This document shows positions 16,332-23,359 of a DNA stretch of 64,000 nucleotides, piece by piece (position 1 is the first letter of the stretch; every line of letters starts with the position of its first letter). This stretch comes from an uncultured Caldimonas sp. (lineage in GTDB: Bacteria > Pseudomonadota > Gammaproteobacteria > Burkholderiales > Burkholderiaceae): positions 1 to 64,000 of the forward strand of contig NZ_CAMLJQ010000018.1 in the NCBI RefSeq assembly GCF_946480305.1, given 5' to 3'. Under the pieces are notes generated by a model. That model was given only the letters and a program-made list of their open reading frames with translations, was not told the origin of the DNA and made no database searches. The translations under genes and the position numbers were made by a program.

Positions 16332-17441
16332 ATGTATCAACGACAGTACGGAGACCGCAACCGCAACGAAGGCTACGACGACAACTCCCGCAACCGTGGC
16401 GAAGAGCGCTATGGCTCCAGCGACCGGTGGCAGGACCGCCAGGGCAGCCAGGGCCGCTACGGCAGCGGCCGGGACTACGAGTCGGCACGCAGCGAAAGCT
16501 ACGGTTACGGCGGCTATGGATCGCAACAAGGCGGCGACTTCGAAGGCGGACGCGGCTCGATGGGCGACTACTACACGGGCGGCGGCCGCGGCAGCCAGCA
16601 CAGCAGTGGCGGGTATGGCGGCAGCTATGGCTCGCAACAGGGCCAGGGCTGGGATGGCGGCTCCCGTGGCCAATACGATGCGGGCGGCCGTTATGGTGGC
16701 CAGGACACCGGCGGGCGCTATGGCGGGTATGAGGGCGGCGGCCAGTACGGCGGCGCCCAGGGTGGGCAGCGCGGCGGATACCGGGGCGGCTCACAGGACT
16801 ACCGGGGCGGCCAGGAAGGCGCCTACGGCGGGCAACACGAGACGCGCTACGGCAGCATGTACGGCGGCTACGGCGAAGGCCGCGATACCGGCTATGGCGG
16901 AGGCTACGGCGGCGCCGGCAACTTTGGCGGCGGCGGGTATGGCGGCCAGTCGAACGACGAACGCTCCCGCGGCACCTATGGCCAGAACTACGGCGGCTCG
17001 GGCGACTACCAGGGCTACAGCTATCAGGGGCAACGTCACCTGGACCCCGACTACCACCAGTGGCGCAGCGAGCAGATGCGCGCACTCGACGAGGACTATC
17101 ACAACTGGCGCCAGGAGCGCTACCGCAAGTTCTCCGACGAGTTCAACCAGTGGCGACAGGGCCGGCAGCAGTCGGGCTCGCAGTCCGGTTCCCAATCTCA
17201 GCAGGGCTTGCAGGGCACGTCCGCCGGCAATCTGGGCAGCGCCACCGCTTCGCAAGGCCAGAGCGGCAGCACCGGCGGCGGCCTGGGTGCCGCGTCGGGC
17301 CTCGGCGGCACCGGCAGCGGTGCCACGGGGGCTACGTCAGGCAGCGCAGGCTTGTCGGCCAGCAGCGGCTCGGTCACGGGCAGCGACAGTGGTGACAACA
17401 GCAGCGGCAGCCGCAGCACCAGTGCGTCGAAGAATAAGTGA
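16332..17441 (+). CDS. Glycine/tyrosine-rich low-complexity protein
   Basis: 369 residues, start fixed by AAGGA before the ATG at 16332. Three parts are visible: residues 1-230 are low-complexity RG/GGYGG/GGRYGG repeats resembling prion-like or RNA-binding disordered domains. Around 235-280 a charged module repeats the pattern D.DYH.WR (LDPDYHQWRSEQMRALDEDY then HNWRQERYRKFSDEFNQWR). The tail of about 90 residues is Gly/Ser/Thr/Gln. The WR module occurs in uncharacterised proteins of related bacteria as far as I recall. There is no signal peptide or membrane segment. Function unknown; it precedes the convergent rpoN gene across a shared terminator. Confidence 0.75.
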   Translation: MYQRQYGDRNRNEGYDDNSRNRGEERYGSSDRWQDRQGSQGRYGSGRDYESARSESYGYGGYGSQQGGDFEGGRGSMGDYYTGGGRGSQHSSGGYGGSYGSQQGQGWDGGSRGQYDAGGRYGGQDTGGRYGGYEGGGQYGGAQGGQRGGYRGGSQDYRGGQEGAYGGQHETRYGSMYGGYGEGRDTGYGGGYGGAGNFGGGGYGGQSNDERSRGTYGQNYGGSGDYQGYSYQGQRHLDPDYHQWRSEQMRALDEDYHNWRQERYRKFSDEFNQWRQGRQQSGSQSGSQSQQGLQGTSAGNLGSATASQGQSGSTGGGLGAASGLGGTGSGATGATSGSAGLSASSGSVTGSDSGDNSSGSRSTSASKNK

Positions 17442-17469
17442 CGCACTGAACGCACCGCTCCCATGAAAA

Positions 17470-17495
17470 ACGCCGGGTCTACCCCGGCGTCTTTC
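17470..17495. terminator. Bidirectional intrinsic terminator
   Basis: An 8-bp stem ACGCCGGG/CCCGGCGT with loop TCTAC at 17470-17490, flanked by an A run on the left and CTTTC on the right. It separates the convergent glycine-rich gene and rpoN. Confidence 0.8.
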
Positions 17496-17526
17496 TGCGC
17501 TGGTCAATCTCGCGCCAGGGTCGCAC

Positions 17527-18966
17527 TCACACGTGCTTGCGGCGCTTCTCGACCGACGGCAGCTTCATCATCTGGCGGTACTTCGTCACCGTGCGGCGCG
17601 CCACGCTCAGCCCCTGCCGGGCGAGCTGACGCGCGATCTGCGCGTCGGACAACGGATCGCTTGCGTCCTCGGCCTCGATCATGTCCTTGATGACACCGCG
17701 GATGGCAGTGGCGGAGCACGAGCCACCGCTCACGGTGGGCAGTGCGCGCGAGAAGAAATACTTGAGTTCGAACACGCCGAGCGGCGTGGCCATGTACTTG
17801 TTGTTCGTCACGCGCGAGACGGTCGACTCGTGCAGGCCCAGTTCCTCGGCGATCTCACGCAGGCCCAGCGGTTTCATGGCCAGCGCGCCGTACTCGAGGA
17901 AGTGGCGCTGGCGTTTCACGATGGCCTGGGCCACGTGCAGGATGGTGGCGAAGCGCTGCTCGACGTTGCGCACCGTCCAGCGCGCCTCCTGCAGGTGAGC
18001 GGCGAGTTCGGCATGACCCGAATCGCGGTGACGCTGGAACAGCTCGGCATACACCTGGTTCAGCCGCACCTTGGGAATCACGTCGGGGTTCAGCGCCGCC
18101 GTCCACACGCCGCGCACCTTGCGCACGATCACGTCGGGCGTCACGAACTGCGTGTTCGAGGGGCCGAAGCGCCAGCCCGGGCGCGGGTCGAGGTGGCGGA
18201 TGCGCTCGCACACCGCCTCCACCTGCGCCACGCTCGCGCCCAGCGTGCGCGCGAGGCCGTTGACGTCGCGCATCGCGAGTCGGTCGAGATGGTCGCTGAC
18301 GATGCGGCATGCCAGGTCGGAATCGGCCTGCTGCTCGCAGTCCTTCAGTTGCAGCAGCAGGCATTCGCGCACGTCGCGAGCGGCGATGCCCGCGGGGTCG
18401 AGCGACTGCACGAGCTTCAGCGCGACGTTCATCTCGGTGTCGTCGGGTACCGGCGAGCAGCCGCAGAGCCCGGTCAGCTCGTCGAGCGACAGGCGCAGGT
18501 AGCCGTCGTCGTCGAGCGCCTCGATGATGGTGCCGGCCAGTTGGCGGTCGCGCGGCGACAGCGGCATCACGTTGATCTGGCTGTGCAGGTGCTGACGCAA
18601 CGACACATCGGCCGCCACCATCTCGACGAGATCGAGTTCGCCGTCGCCGCTGCTGCCGCGCCCGGACCCACCGCCGCCGGGCGAGCCCCAGCTCTCGCGG
18701 TCCCACGGCGTGTCGGCGGCCGGTGCCGTGACCGGCGTGACCTCGCCCCAGGTGGGCGGTGCATCGGCAGGGGCGTTTTCTGCCGCGGCAGCGGGCGCCG
18801 CGTGCGCCTCGGGATCCTCTTCGAGGAAGGGGTTGCTGCCCACGGCCTGTTGCACTTCCTGCGCAAAGTCGAGCGACGACAACTGCAACAGACGAACCGC
18901 CTGCTGCAGGCGCGGCGTCAAGGTCTGGTGTTGCCGGTGTTCGAGTCGAATGACCGGTGCGTTCAT
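17527..18966 (-). CDS. rpoN: RNA polymerase sigma-54 factor RpoN
   Basis: 479-residue sigma54, with Gln/Leu-rich region I (HQTLTPRLQQAVRLLQLSSL), an acidic/Pro-Ala region II, the core-binding region III and the C-terminal RpoN box ARRTVTKYR near residue 460, which contacts the -24 element. GGAGG precedes the ATG. It is not in the common lptB-rpoN-hpf arrangement, so it may be a second rpoN copy; that is inference. An NtrC-family activator and three sigma54-type promoters lie within about 3.5 kb upstream of its start codon. Confidence 0.95.
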   Translation of the reverse strand: MNAPVIRLEHRQHQTLTPRLQQAVRLLQLSSLDFAQEVQQAVGSNPFLEEDPEAHAAPAAAAENAPADAPPTWGEVTPVTAPAADTPWDRESWGSPGGGGSGRGSSGDGELDLVEMVAADVSLRQHLHSQINVMPLSPRDRQLAGTIIEALDDDGYLRLSLDELTGLCGCSPVPDDTEMNVALKLVQSLDPAGIAARDVRECLLLQLKDCEQQADSDLACRIVSDHLDRLAMRDVNGLARTLGASVAQVEAVCERIRHLDPRPGWRFGPSNTQFVTPDVIVRKVRGVWTAALNPDVIPKVRLNQVYAELFQRHRDSGHAELAAHLQEARWTVRNVEQRFATILHVAQAIVKRQRHFLEYGALAMKPLGLREIAEELGLHESTVSRVTNNKYMATPLGVFELKYFFSRALPTVSGGSCSATAIRGVIKDMIEAEDASDPLSDAQIARQLARQGLSVARRTVTKYRQMMKLPSVEKRRKHV

Positions 18967-19521
18967 GCAGTCCTCCGGGGGAAAGGGCCCGCCGCTTGCG
19001 CGTCAGCGGGCTGCACGTGTGAATGAACAAGGATCGGCACCGACGGGGCGCCCTGGAGGAGGCCGCGCGGACAGGAGGCAGACGGCGTGACGCCGTGGAA
19101 CCGGTTGTCTTTTGTGTCGGTGAATGTGATCGTCATGAGTCGTCGGCCTGCACCGCGCCGAGAGGGAAAACGCCTCAACTCGCGGCAGGCAAGCGACTCC
19201 ATTGAGAGCAACACCTATGCCAGTCAATGGAGTCGCCGATCATCATCGGATTGCAGCGTTACGACACGTCGCGAGGGATACAAAGCGCTTCATGCATGTC
19301 GCATCATGGAAACGCATGCGGCCTGCAGAGGGATTCGTGGGAGACCGTCCCGCCCGGCTCAAATGAACGCTCACTCCGCCGCTTGACCTGTCGCCATGCG
19401 GCGACAGCGCGACCCCGCAGCAGGGGCGCGGTGCGTGCCGGCCCCAACGCAAAGCGCGAAAAGTTGTGCCGTTTGCCGCAAGAAATGCTCCGGGCTCGTG
19501 CCCTCGCGCCGTGCTGGCGCC
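18967..19521. other. Long intergenic region upstream of rpoN, no gene seen
   Basis: 555 nt with mixed base composition and no ORF with a ribosome site and coding character. It holds the rpoN ribosome site at its left edge, a short hairpin (ACGGCGT/ACGCCGT, about 19082-19096), a 12-bp inverted repeat (separate entry) and a CTGTCGC/GCGACAG hairpin near 19389. It may carry rpoN control elements or a small RNA. Confidence 0.5.
19193..19236. repeat. Perfect 12-bp inverted repeat with 20-nt loop
   Basis: GCGACTCCATTG (19193-19204) and CAATGGAGTCGC (19225-19236) are exact reverse complements. No U-run follows on either strand, so it is not a standard terminator. It lies between rpoN and the 93-aa gene. 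Confidence 0.7.
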
Positions 19522-19803
19522 TCACGCGCGGCGCTGCGGCTTGACCTTCTCGCGATACACCTTGTCGAGCACCGGTCCGCGGTCCGTGTCGACCAGCCCC
19601 TGCTCGATGTCGTCGTGCGCCTGCTGCATCTTCTGCTGCTGGTCGGGTTGCTGCAGGTCCTGGCTGTCCGCCGACTCGTCGCGCTCGTGCGGCAGACGGG
19701 GCTGCCGGTGATGCGCCTGGTTCATCGTGGTGTTGCCCGTGCGCGCGCGGGTCGGTTCGCGCTCCTGATGGTCGGTTCCGGGCCGTTGTGGCGTCGTAGG
19801 CAT
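19522..19803 (-). CDS. Small hydrophilic protein of unknown function
   Basis: 93 residues, rich in Gln, Asp, Arg and His, with no membrane segment or signal peptide. The N-terminal half looks disordered and the C-terminal half (QQKMQQAHDDIEQGLVDTDR, then GPVLDKVYREKVKPQRR) may be helical. The ATG at 19803 has AAGGAG 7 nt upstream. A sigma54-type promoter lies 34 nt upstream and back to back with that of the hemerythrin gene, suggesting co-control. I recognise no family with a known role. Confidence 0.65.
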   Translation of the reverse strand: MPTTPQRPGTDHQEREPTRARTGNTTMNQAHHRQPRLPHERDESADSQDLQQPDQQQKMQQAHDDIEQGLVDTDRGPVLDKVYREKVKPQRRA

Positions 19804-19836
19804 GTGCGCTCCTTTTGCAAAAGTTATTGCAGACGC

Positions 19837-19852
19837 GGCAACCGCCATGCCG
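19837..19852 (-). promoter_or_regulatory. Sigma54-type (-24/-12) promoter for the 93-aa gene
   Basis: Read on the minus strand: CGGCATGGCGGTTGCC, with GG and GC dinucleotides 10 nt apart and a TTGC -12 element. The predicted transcript start is near 19826, giving a leader of about 23 nt that includes the AAGGAG ribosome site. Nine nt separate it from the plus-strand sigma54 site. Confidence 0.6.
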
Positions 19853-19861
19853 GCGCCTTTG

Positions 19862-19877
19862 CGGCACAACGGTTGCT
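19862..19877 (+). promoter_or_regulatory. Sigma54-type (-24/-12) promoter for the hemerythrin gene
   Basis: CGGCACAACGGTTGCT: GGCAC and TTGCT with GG-N10-GC spacing, close to the consensus TGGCAC-N5-TTGCW. The predicted start is near 19888, about 50 nt before the ATG at 19938. Confidence 0.65.
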
Positions 19878-19937
19878 GTGCTGTTGCAACGCGCAGCCTG
19901 CGCGCCCCACGACACCACAACCCCTAGGAGCAAGTCC

Positions 19938-20519
19938 ATGGCCCGTAGCAATACAAGTTCTCGCAATGAAGTCCTCGAGATGCTGAAAGAGGATCACAAG
20001 CGAGCCAAGAAGGCGTTCCGCGACTTTTCGAAGTTGCAGGAAGAAGGCGATCAAGCGGGTTGCCAGGCGCTTGCCGAGCAGACCTGCAAGGAGCTGCAAC
20101 TTCACATGCGACTGGAAGAGGAGGTGTTCTACCCCGCGGCGCGCGGCGGGCTCGACGAGGAGGACCTGATCGAGGAAGCCGAAGTCGAGCACGGCAGCGC
20201 CAAGACGCTGATCGAACAGTTGAGCAGCCTTTCGCCGGAGGACGCGAAGTTCGCCGCGACCTTCACCGTGCTGGGGGAATACGTCAAGCACCACGTGAAG
20301 GAAGAAGAAGGCGAGATGTTCGAGCAGCTCGGCCGCTCCAAGGTCGACTGGGACAGCCTGCTGGAAGAGATGCTGGCGCGGCGCATGGAGCTCGAAGGCG
20401 AGCTGGGCCTCGACGCCGCCGAGGAAGAAGGCGAGACCGAGGAGCAGGCAGCCGCGCGCATCGCTGCAGCCGGCGACAAGGCCAAGTCCCGGCCCTCGCA
20501 GGGCAAAAGCGTGCGCTGA
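19938..20519 (+). CDS. Hemerythrin HHE-domain protein
   Basis: 193 residues; a four-helix hemerythrin-like bundle that probably binds a di-iron centre and senses or carries O2 or NO, or protects Fe-S clusters. Metal-ligand motifs: LKEDHKRAKKAFRDF, LHMRLEEEVFYPA, EVEHGSAKTLIEQ and EYVKHHVKEEEGEMF. An acidic C-terminal extension of about 50 residues (AAEEEGETEEQAAARIAAAG) follows. TAGGAG precedes the ATG. Control by sigma54 is inferred from the upstream promoter. Confidence 0.88.
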   Translation: MARSNTSSRNEVLEMLKEDHKRAKKAFRDFSKLQEEGDQAGCQALAEQTCKELQLHMRLEEEVFYPAARGGLDEEDLIEEAEVEHGSAKTLIEQLSSLSPEDAKFAATFTVLGEYVKHHVKEEEGEMFEQLGRSKVDWDSLLEEMLARRMELEGELGLDAAEEEGETEEQAAARIAAAGDKAKSRPSQGKSVR

Positions 20520-20522
20520 GGC

Positions 20523-20538
20523 GGGCACGTCGGTTGCG
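20523..20538 (+). promoter_or_regulatory. Sigma54-type (-24/-12) promoter for the BON lipoprotein gene
   Basis: GGGCACGTCGGTTGCG: GGCACG and TTGC with GG-N10-GC spacing, the best match of the set. It starts 3 nt after the hemerythrin stop. The predicted start is near 20549, about 49 nt before the ATG at 20598. Confidence 0.65.
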
Positions 20539-20597
20539 ACATGAGCGGGCCGGTGGCACCTGCGCCGCCGGCCGATTCCATTGCATAGGAGTGAACC

Positions 20598-20921
20598 ATG
20601 AACAACAAGCGCATCCTCGCCGCCCTGATCGCAGCTGCGGGCGTCTTCACGACCGCCGGCTGTGCCGTGACGAGCGGGCAGAGCTCGGTCGGTGAGTACG
20701 TGGACGACAAGACCATCAGCACCCGCGTCAAGGCACGTCTTGCCCAGGACCCGGTGGCCAGCGCGATGCGCACCCAGGTCGAGACGCAGGACGGCGTCGT
20801 GCAGCTCTCCGGCTTTGCAGCCAGCCAGGACGAGAAAAGCAAGGCCGCCGAGCTCGCACGCGAGGTGCCGAACGTGAAGGCTGTACGCAACGACATCATC
20901 GTGCGGCCGCCCAACAATTGA
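20598..20921 (+). CDS. BON-domain lipoprotein
   Basis: 107 residues: signal peptide with lipobox FTTAGC, so a periplasm-facing lipoprotein, followed by one BON domain (DDKTISTRVKARLAQDP, VQLSGFAASQDEKSKAAELA, VKAVRNDIIV). BON proteins of the OsmY type are osmotic/envelope-stress proteins that bind phospholipid. TAGGAG precedes the ATG. Confidence 0.88.
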   Translation: MNNKRILAALIAAAGVFTTAGCAVTSGQSSVGEYVDDKTISTRVKARLAQDPVASAMRTQVETQDGVVQLSGFAASQDEKSKAAELAREVPNVKAVRNDIIVRPPNN

Positions 20922-21000
20922 GGCGCCGGCATTGCGAGCGAGCGGCGCGTGGAGCGTGTAATTCGCGCCGCAAATCCCACTGCAGCCCCTTGCGCAGCCG

Positions 21001-22413
21001 ATGCCTCATGTCCTGATCGTCGACGACGCCGCGGATGAACTGGCCTGGATGGCCGAGGTCGCCGCCGCGGAAGGTTGCACCGTGGCGACCGCAGACACGC
21101 TGCGCGCCGCACGCATGCAGCTCGTGCGGCAGCAGCCCGACGTGCTGCTGACCGACCTGCAACTGCCGGACGGCAGCGGGCTGCAGCTGGTGCACGACCT
21201 CGAAGCACCGGCGCAGACCGAGGTGGTGGCCATCACCGGCCATGCATCGGTCGACAGCGTGGTCGAGGCATTGCGGCTCGGGGCAACCGACTACATGGTC
21301 AAGCCTCTCGACGTGGAGCGGCTGCGCGCCATCCTCAAGCGCCAACCGCATGAGGCGGAGTTGCGCCACGAGATCGGTGAGCTGCGCGGCGAGCTGCGCA
21401 AGGCCGGGCGCTTCGGCCTGCTGCTGGGCGGCTCGCCGGCCATGCAGTCGCTGTACGACAAGCTCGCGCGCGTGGCGCCCACCTCTGCCACCGTGCTGCT
21501 GATCGGCGAGAGCGGCACCGGCAAGGAGCTTGCGGCGCAGACCATCCACGACCTCAGCCGGCGGCGGCGCTCGCCCTTCCTCGCCGTGAACTGCGGCGCG
21601 ATCTCGCCGCAACTGATCGAGAGCGAGCTGTTCGGCCACGAAAAAGGCAGCTTCACCGGCGCCGACCGCCAGCACGTCGGCTTGTTCGAGCGCGCCAACG
21701 GCGGCACCCTGCTGCTCGACGAAGTCACGGAGATGCCGATGGAGCTGCAGGTGAAACTGCTGCGCGTGCTGGAGACCGGGACCTTCGTGCGCGTGGGCAC
21801 CACGCAGCCGATCTCGACCGACGTGCGTGTGGTCGGTGCGACGAACCGCAACCCCGAAAAGGCCGTGGCCGAGGGCCGCCTGCGCGACGATCTCTATCAC
21901 CGCCTCAACGTGTTCCCGGTGCACCTGCCCCCGCTGCGTGAACGGGGCAACGACATCGAGATGCTGGCCCAGCACTTCCTCGACGACCTCAACCGCCAGG
22001 AAGGCACCCACAAGACCTTCTCTCCGCAGGCGATCGCCAAGCTGTACGAACGCAGCTGGAGCGGCAACGTGCGCGAGCTAAAGAACTACGTGCAGCGCGC
22101 CTACATCCTCTGCGACGACGTGGTCGAGGGGTTCGAGACGGGCGAGAACGAACCGGTCGACGAGAGCCGCTCCGACGTCATCAGCATCCGCATCGGCACG
22201 CCGCTCGACGAGGTGGAGCGCCGGGTGACGATGGCGACGCTGGAGCGCTGCGGCAACGTGAAGCGGCGCACGGCCGAGGTGCTCGGCATCAGCCTGAAGA
22301 CGCTCTACAACCGCCTCGAGGTGTATGCGATGAAGGACAAGAACCGCACACCCACGTCGGGCCACAACGCGCCCGGCACCGCCGCGGGGCGAGAGAACTC
22401 ACACCGCACCTGA
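21001..22413 (+). CDS. Sigma54-dependent response regulator, NtrC family (orphan)
   Basis: 470 residues: receiver domain with phospho-acceptor Asp near residue 52 (VLLTDLQLPDGSG) and KPLD, then an AAA+ sigma54-activator domain with Walker A GESGTGKE near 169-176, the sigma54-contact loop GSFTGA near 216-221 (Ser for the more common Ala) and SGNVRELKNYVQRAYIL, then a Fis-type helix-turn-helix (CGNVKRRTAEVLGISLKTLY). It could activate the rpoN product in this cluster. No sensor kinase gene is adjacent, so the cognate kinase is unknown. No good ribosome site precedes the ATG. Its last 15 nt overlap the convergent yihY-like gene. Confidence 0.92.
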   Translation: MPHVLIVDDAADELAWMAEVAAAEGCTVATADTLRAARMQLVRQQPDVLLTDLQLPDGSGLQLVHDLEAPAQTEVVAITGHASVDSVVEALRLGATDYMVKPLDVERLRAILKRQPHEAELRHEIGELRGELRKAGRFGLLLGGSPAMQSLYDKLARVAPTSATVLLIGESGTGKELAAQTIHDLSRRRRSPFLAVNCGAISPQLIESELFGHEKGSFTGADRQHVGLFERANGGTLLLDEVTEMPMELQVKLLRVLETGTFVRVGTTQPISTDVRVVGATNRNPEKAVAEGRLRDDLYHRLNVFPVHLPPLRERGNDIEMLAQHFLDDLNRQEGTHKTFSPQAIAKLYERSWSGNVRELKNYVQRAYILCDDVVEGFETGENEPVDESRSDVISIRIGTPLDEVERRVTMATLERCGNVKRRTAEVLGISLKTLYNRLEVYAMKDKNRTPTSGHNAPGTAAGRENSHRT

Positions 22414-23322
22414 ACGCCCGGCGCCGGCTTGCGGCAGGCGCGGCCGTTGTTGCGCGCCGTCCACCGTCCACGCCAGCGCGGCACCCAGCAGCAGGATCTG
22501 CGACGAGTAGTAGATCCACAGCATCACGACCACGAAGCTGCCCGCCGCGCCGTAGCTGGAGGCCACGCCCGCCCGCCCGAGGTAGAGCCCGATCAGGTGC
22601 TTGCCGATCGAAAACAGCAGCGCACTGGCGACGGCCCCGATGAACACTGGCCGCCAAGCCGGTGGAGATTCGGGCAGCCAGCGCAGCAACGCGGCGAAGG
22701 CGAAGCTCAGGACCAGCGTGGACACCGCGATGTCGGCCCCGGAGATGAGCGCCGCAAACGGCGGATAGCGGCGCGCGAGATAGGCGCCGAGCGCCGCCAG
22801 GGCGGCACTGAAGACCAGCGAGACGATCGCGAGAAAGCCGAACCCGAGCACCAGCGCAAAGGCGACCAGCCGCGCTCGCACGAAGGCGCCGACGCCGCTG
22901 GGCATCTCGGGCAGCCGGCCGAGCCGGTTGAGGGCGTTGCGCAGCGCGACGAACACGCCGCTGGCGCCCAGCAGCAATGCGCCCATGCCGAGCAGGCCGG
23001 CAAGGCCCCGGCTCTCGCCGCGCCAGGACGACTCGATCATCGCCTCGATGCCGCGCGCGGCATTGCTGCCGATCAGCCCTTCGATCTCGCCGACGATCTG
23101 GCCCCTGGCAGCCTCGGGCCCGAAGATGGCGCCTGCCAGCGTGATCGCCACCACGAGCAACGGCGCCAGCGCGAACATCGCGTAGAACGCGATCGACGCA
23201 CCCAGTTGGGGCCCGAGTTCATCGAGCCACATGCGCACCGCGGCTGCCGCGAGCTGCAGCGGGTGCTGCAGCGGCTGCGGGACGAACCGCCACGCCCGTT
23301 GCTGCCAGGCCAGTCTTTCCAT
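22399..23322 (-). CDS. YihY/BrkB-family inner-membrane protein
   Basis: 307 residues with about six membrane segments; family landmarks are GASIAFYAMFALAPLLVVAI, GASGVFVALRNALNRL, RWLPESPPAWRPVFIGA and SYGAAGSFVVVMLWIYYSSQ followed by ILLLGA. Members were once called ribonuclease BN, wrongly; the function is unknown. ATG at 23322 is chosen where the conserved part begins; an earlier in-frame start at 23424 would run through the neighbour's 3' end. Confidence 0.85.
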   Translation of the reverse strand: MERLAWQQRAWRFVPQPLQHPLQLAAAAVRMWLDELGPQLGASIAFYAMFALAPLLVVAITLAGAIFGPEAARGQIVGEIEGLIGSNAARGIEAMIESSWRGESRGLAGLLGMGALLLGASGVFVALRNALNRLGRLPEMPSGVGAFVRARLVAFALVLGFGFLAIVSLVFSAALAALGAYLARRYPPFAALISGADIAVSTLVLSFAFAALLRWLPESPPAWRPVFIGAVASALLFSIGKHLIGLYLGRAGVASSYGAAGSFVVVMLWIYYSSQILLLGAALAWTVDGAQQRPRLPQAGAGRSGAV

Positions 23323-23359
23323 GCCGCCATGGCGGCAGGCGGCATGCCCGCCCCCAGGC

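Noticed and set aside
20922..21000. Sigma54 promoter for the NtrC-family gene itself
   Set aside because: No GG-N10-GC match with GGCA/TTGC elements in the 79-nt gap.
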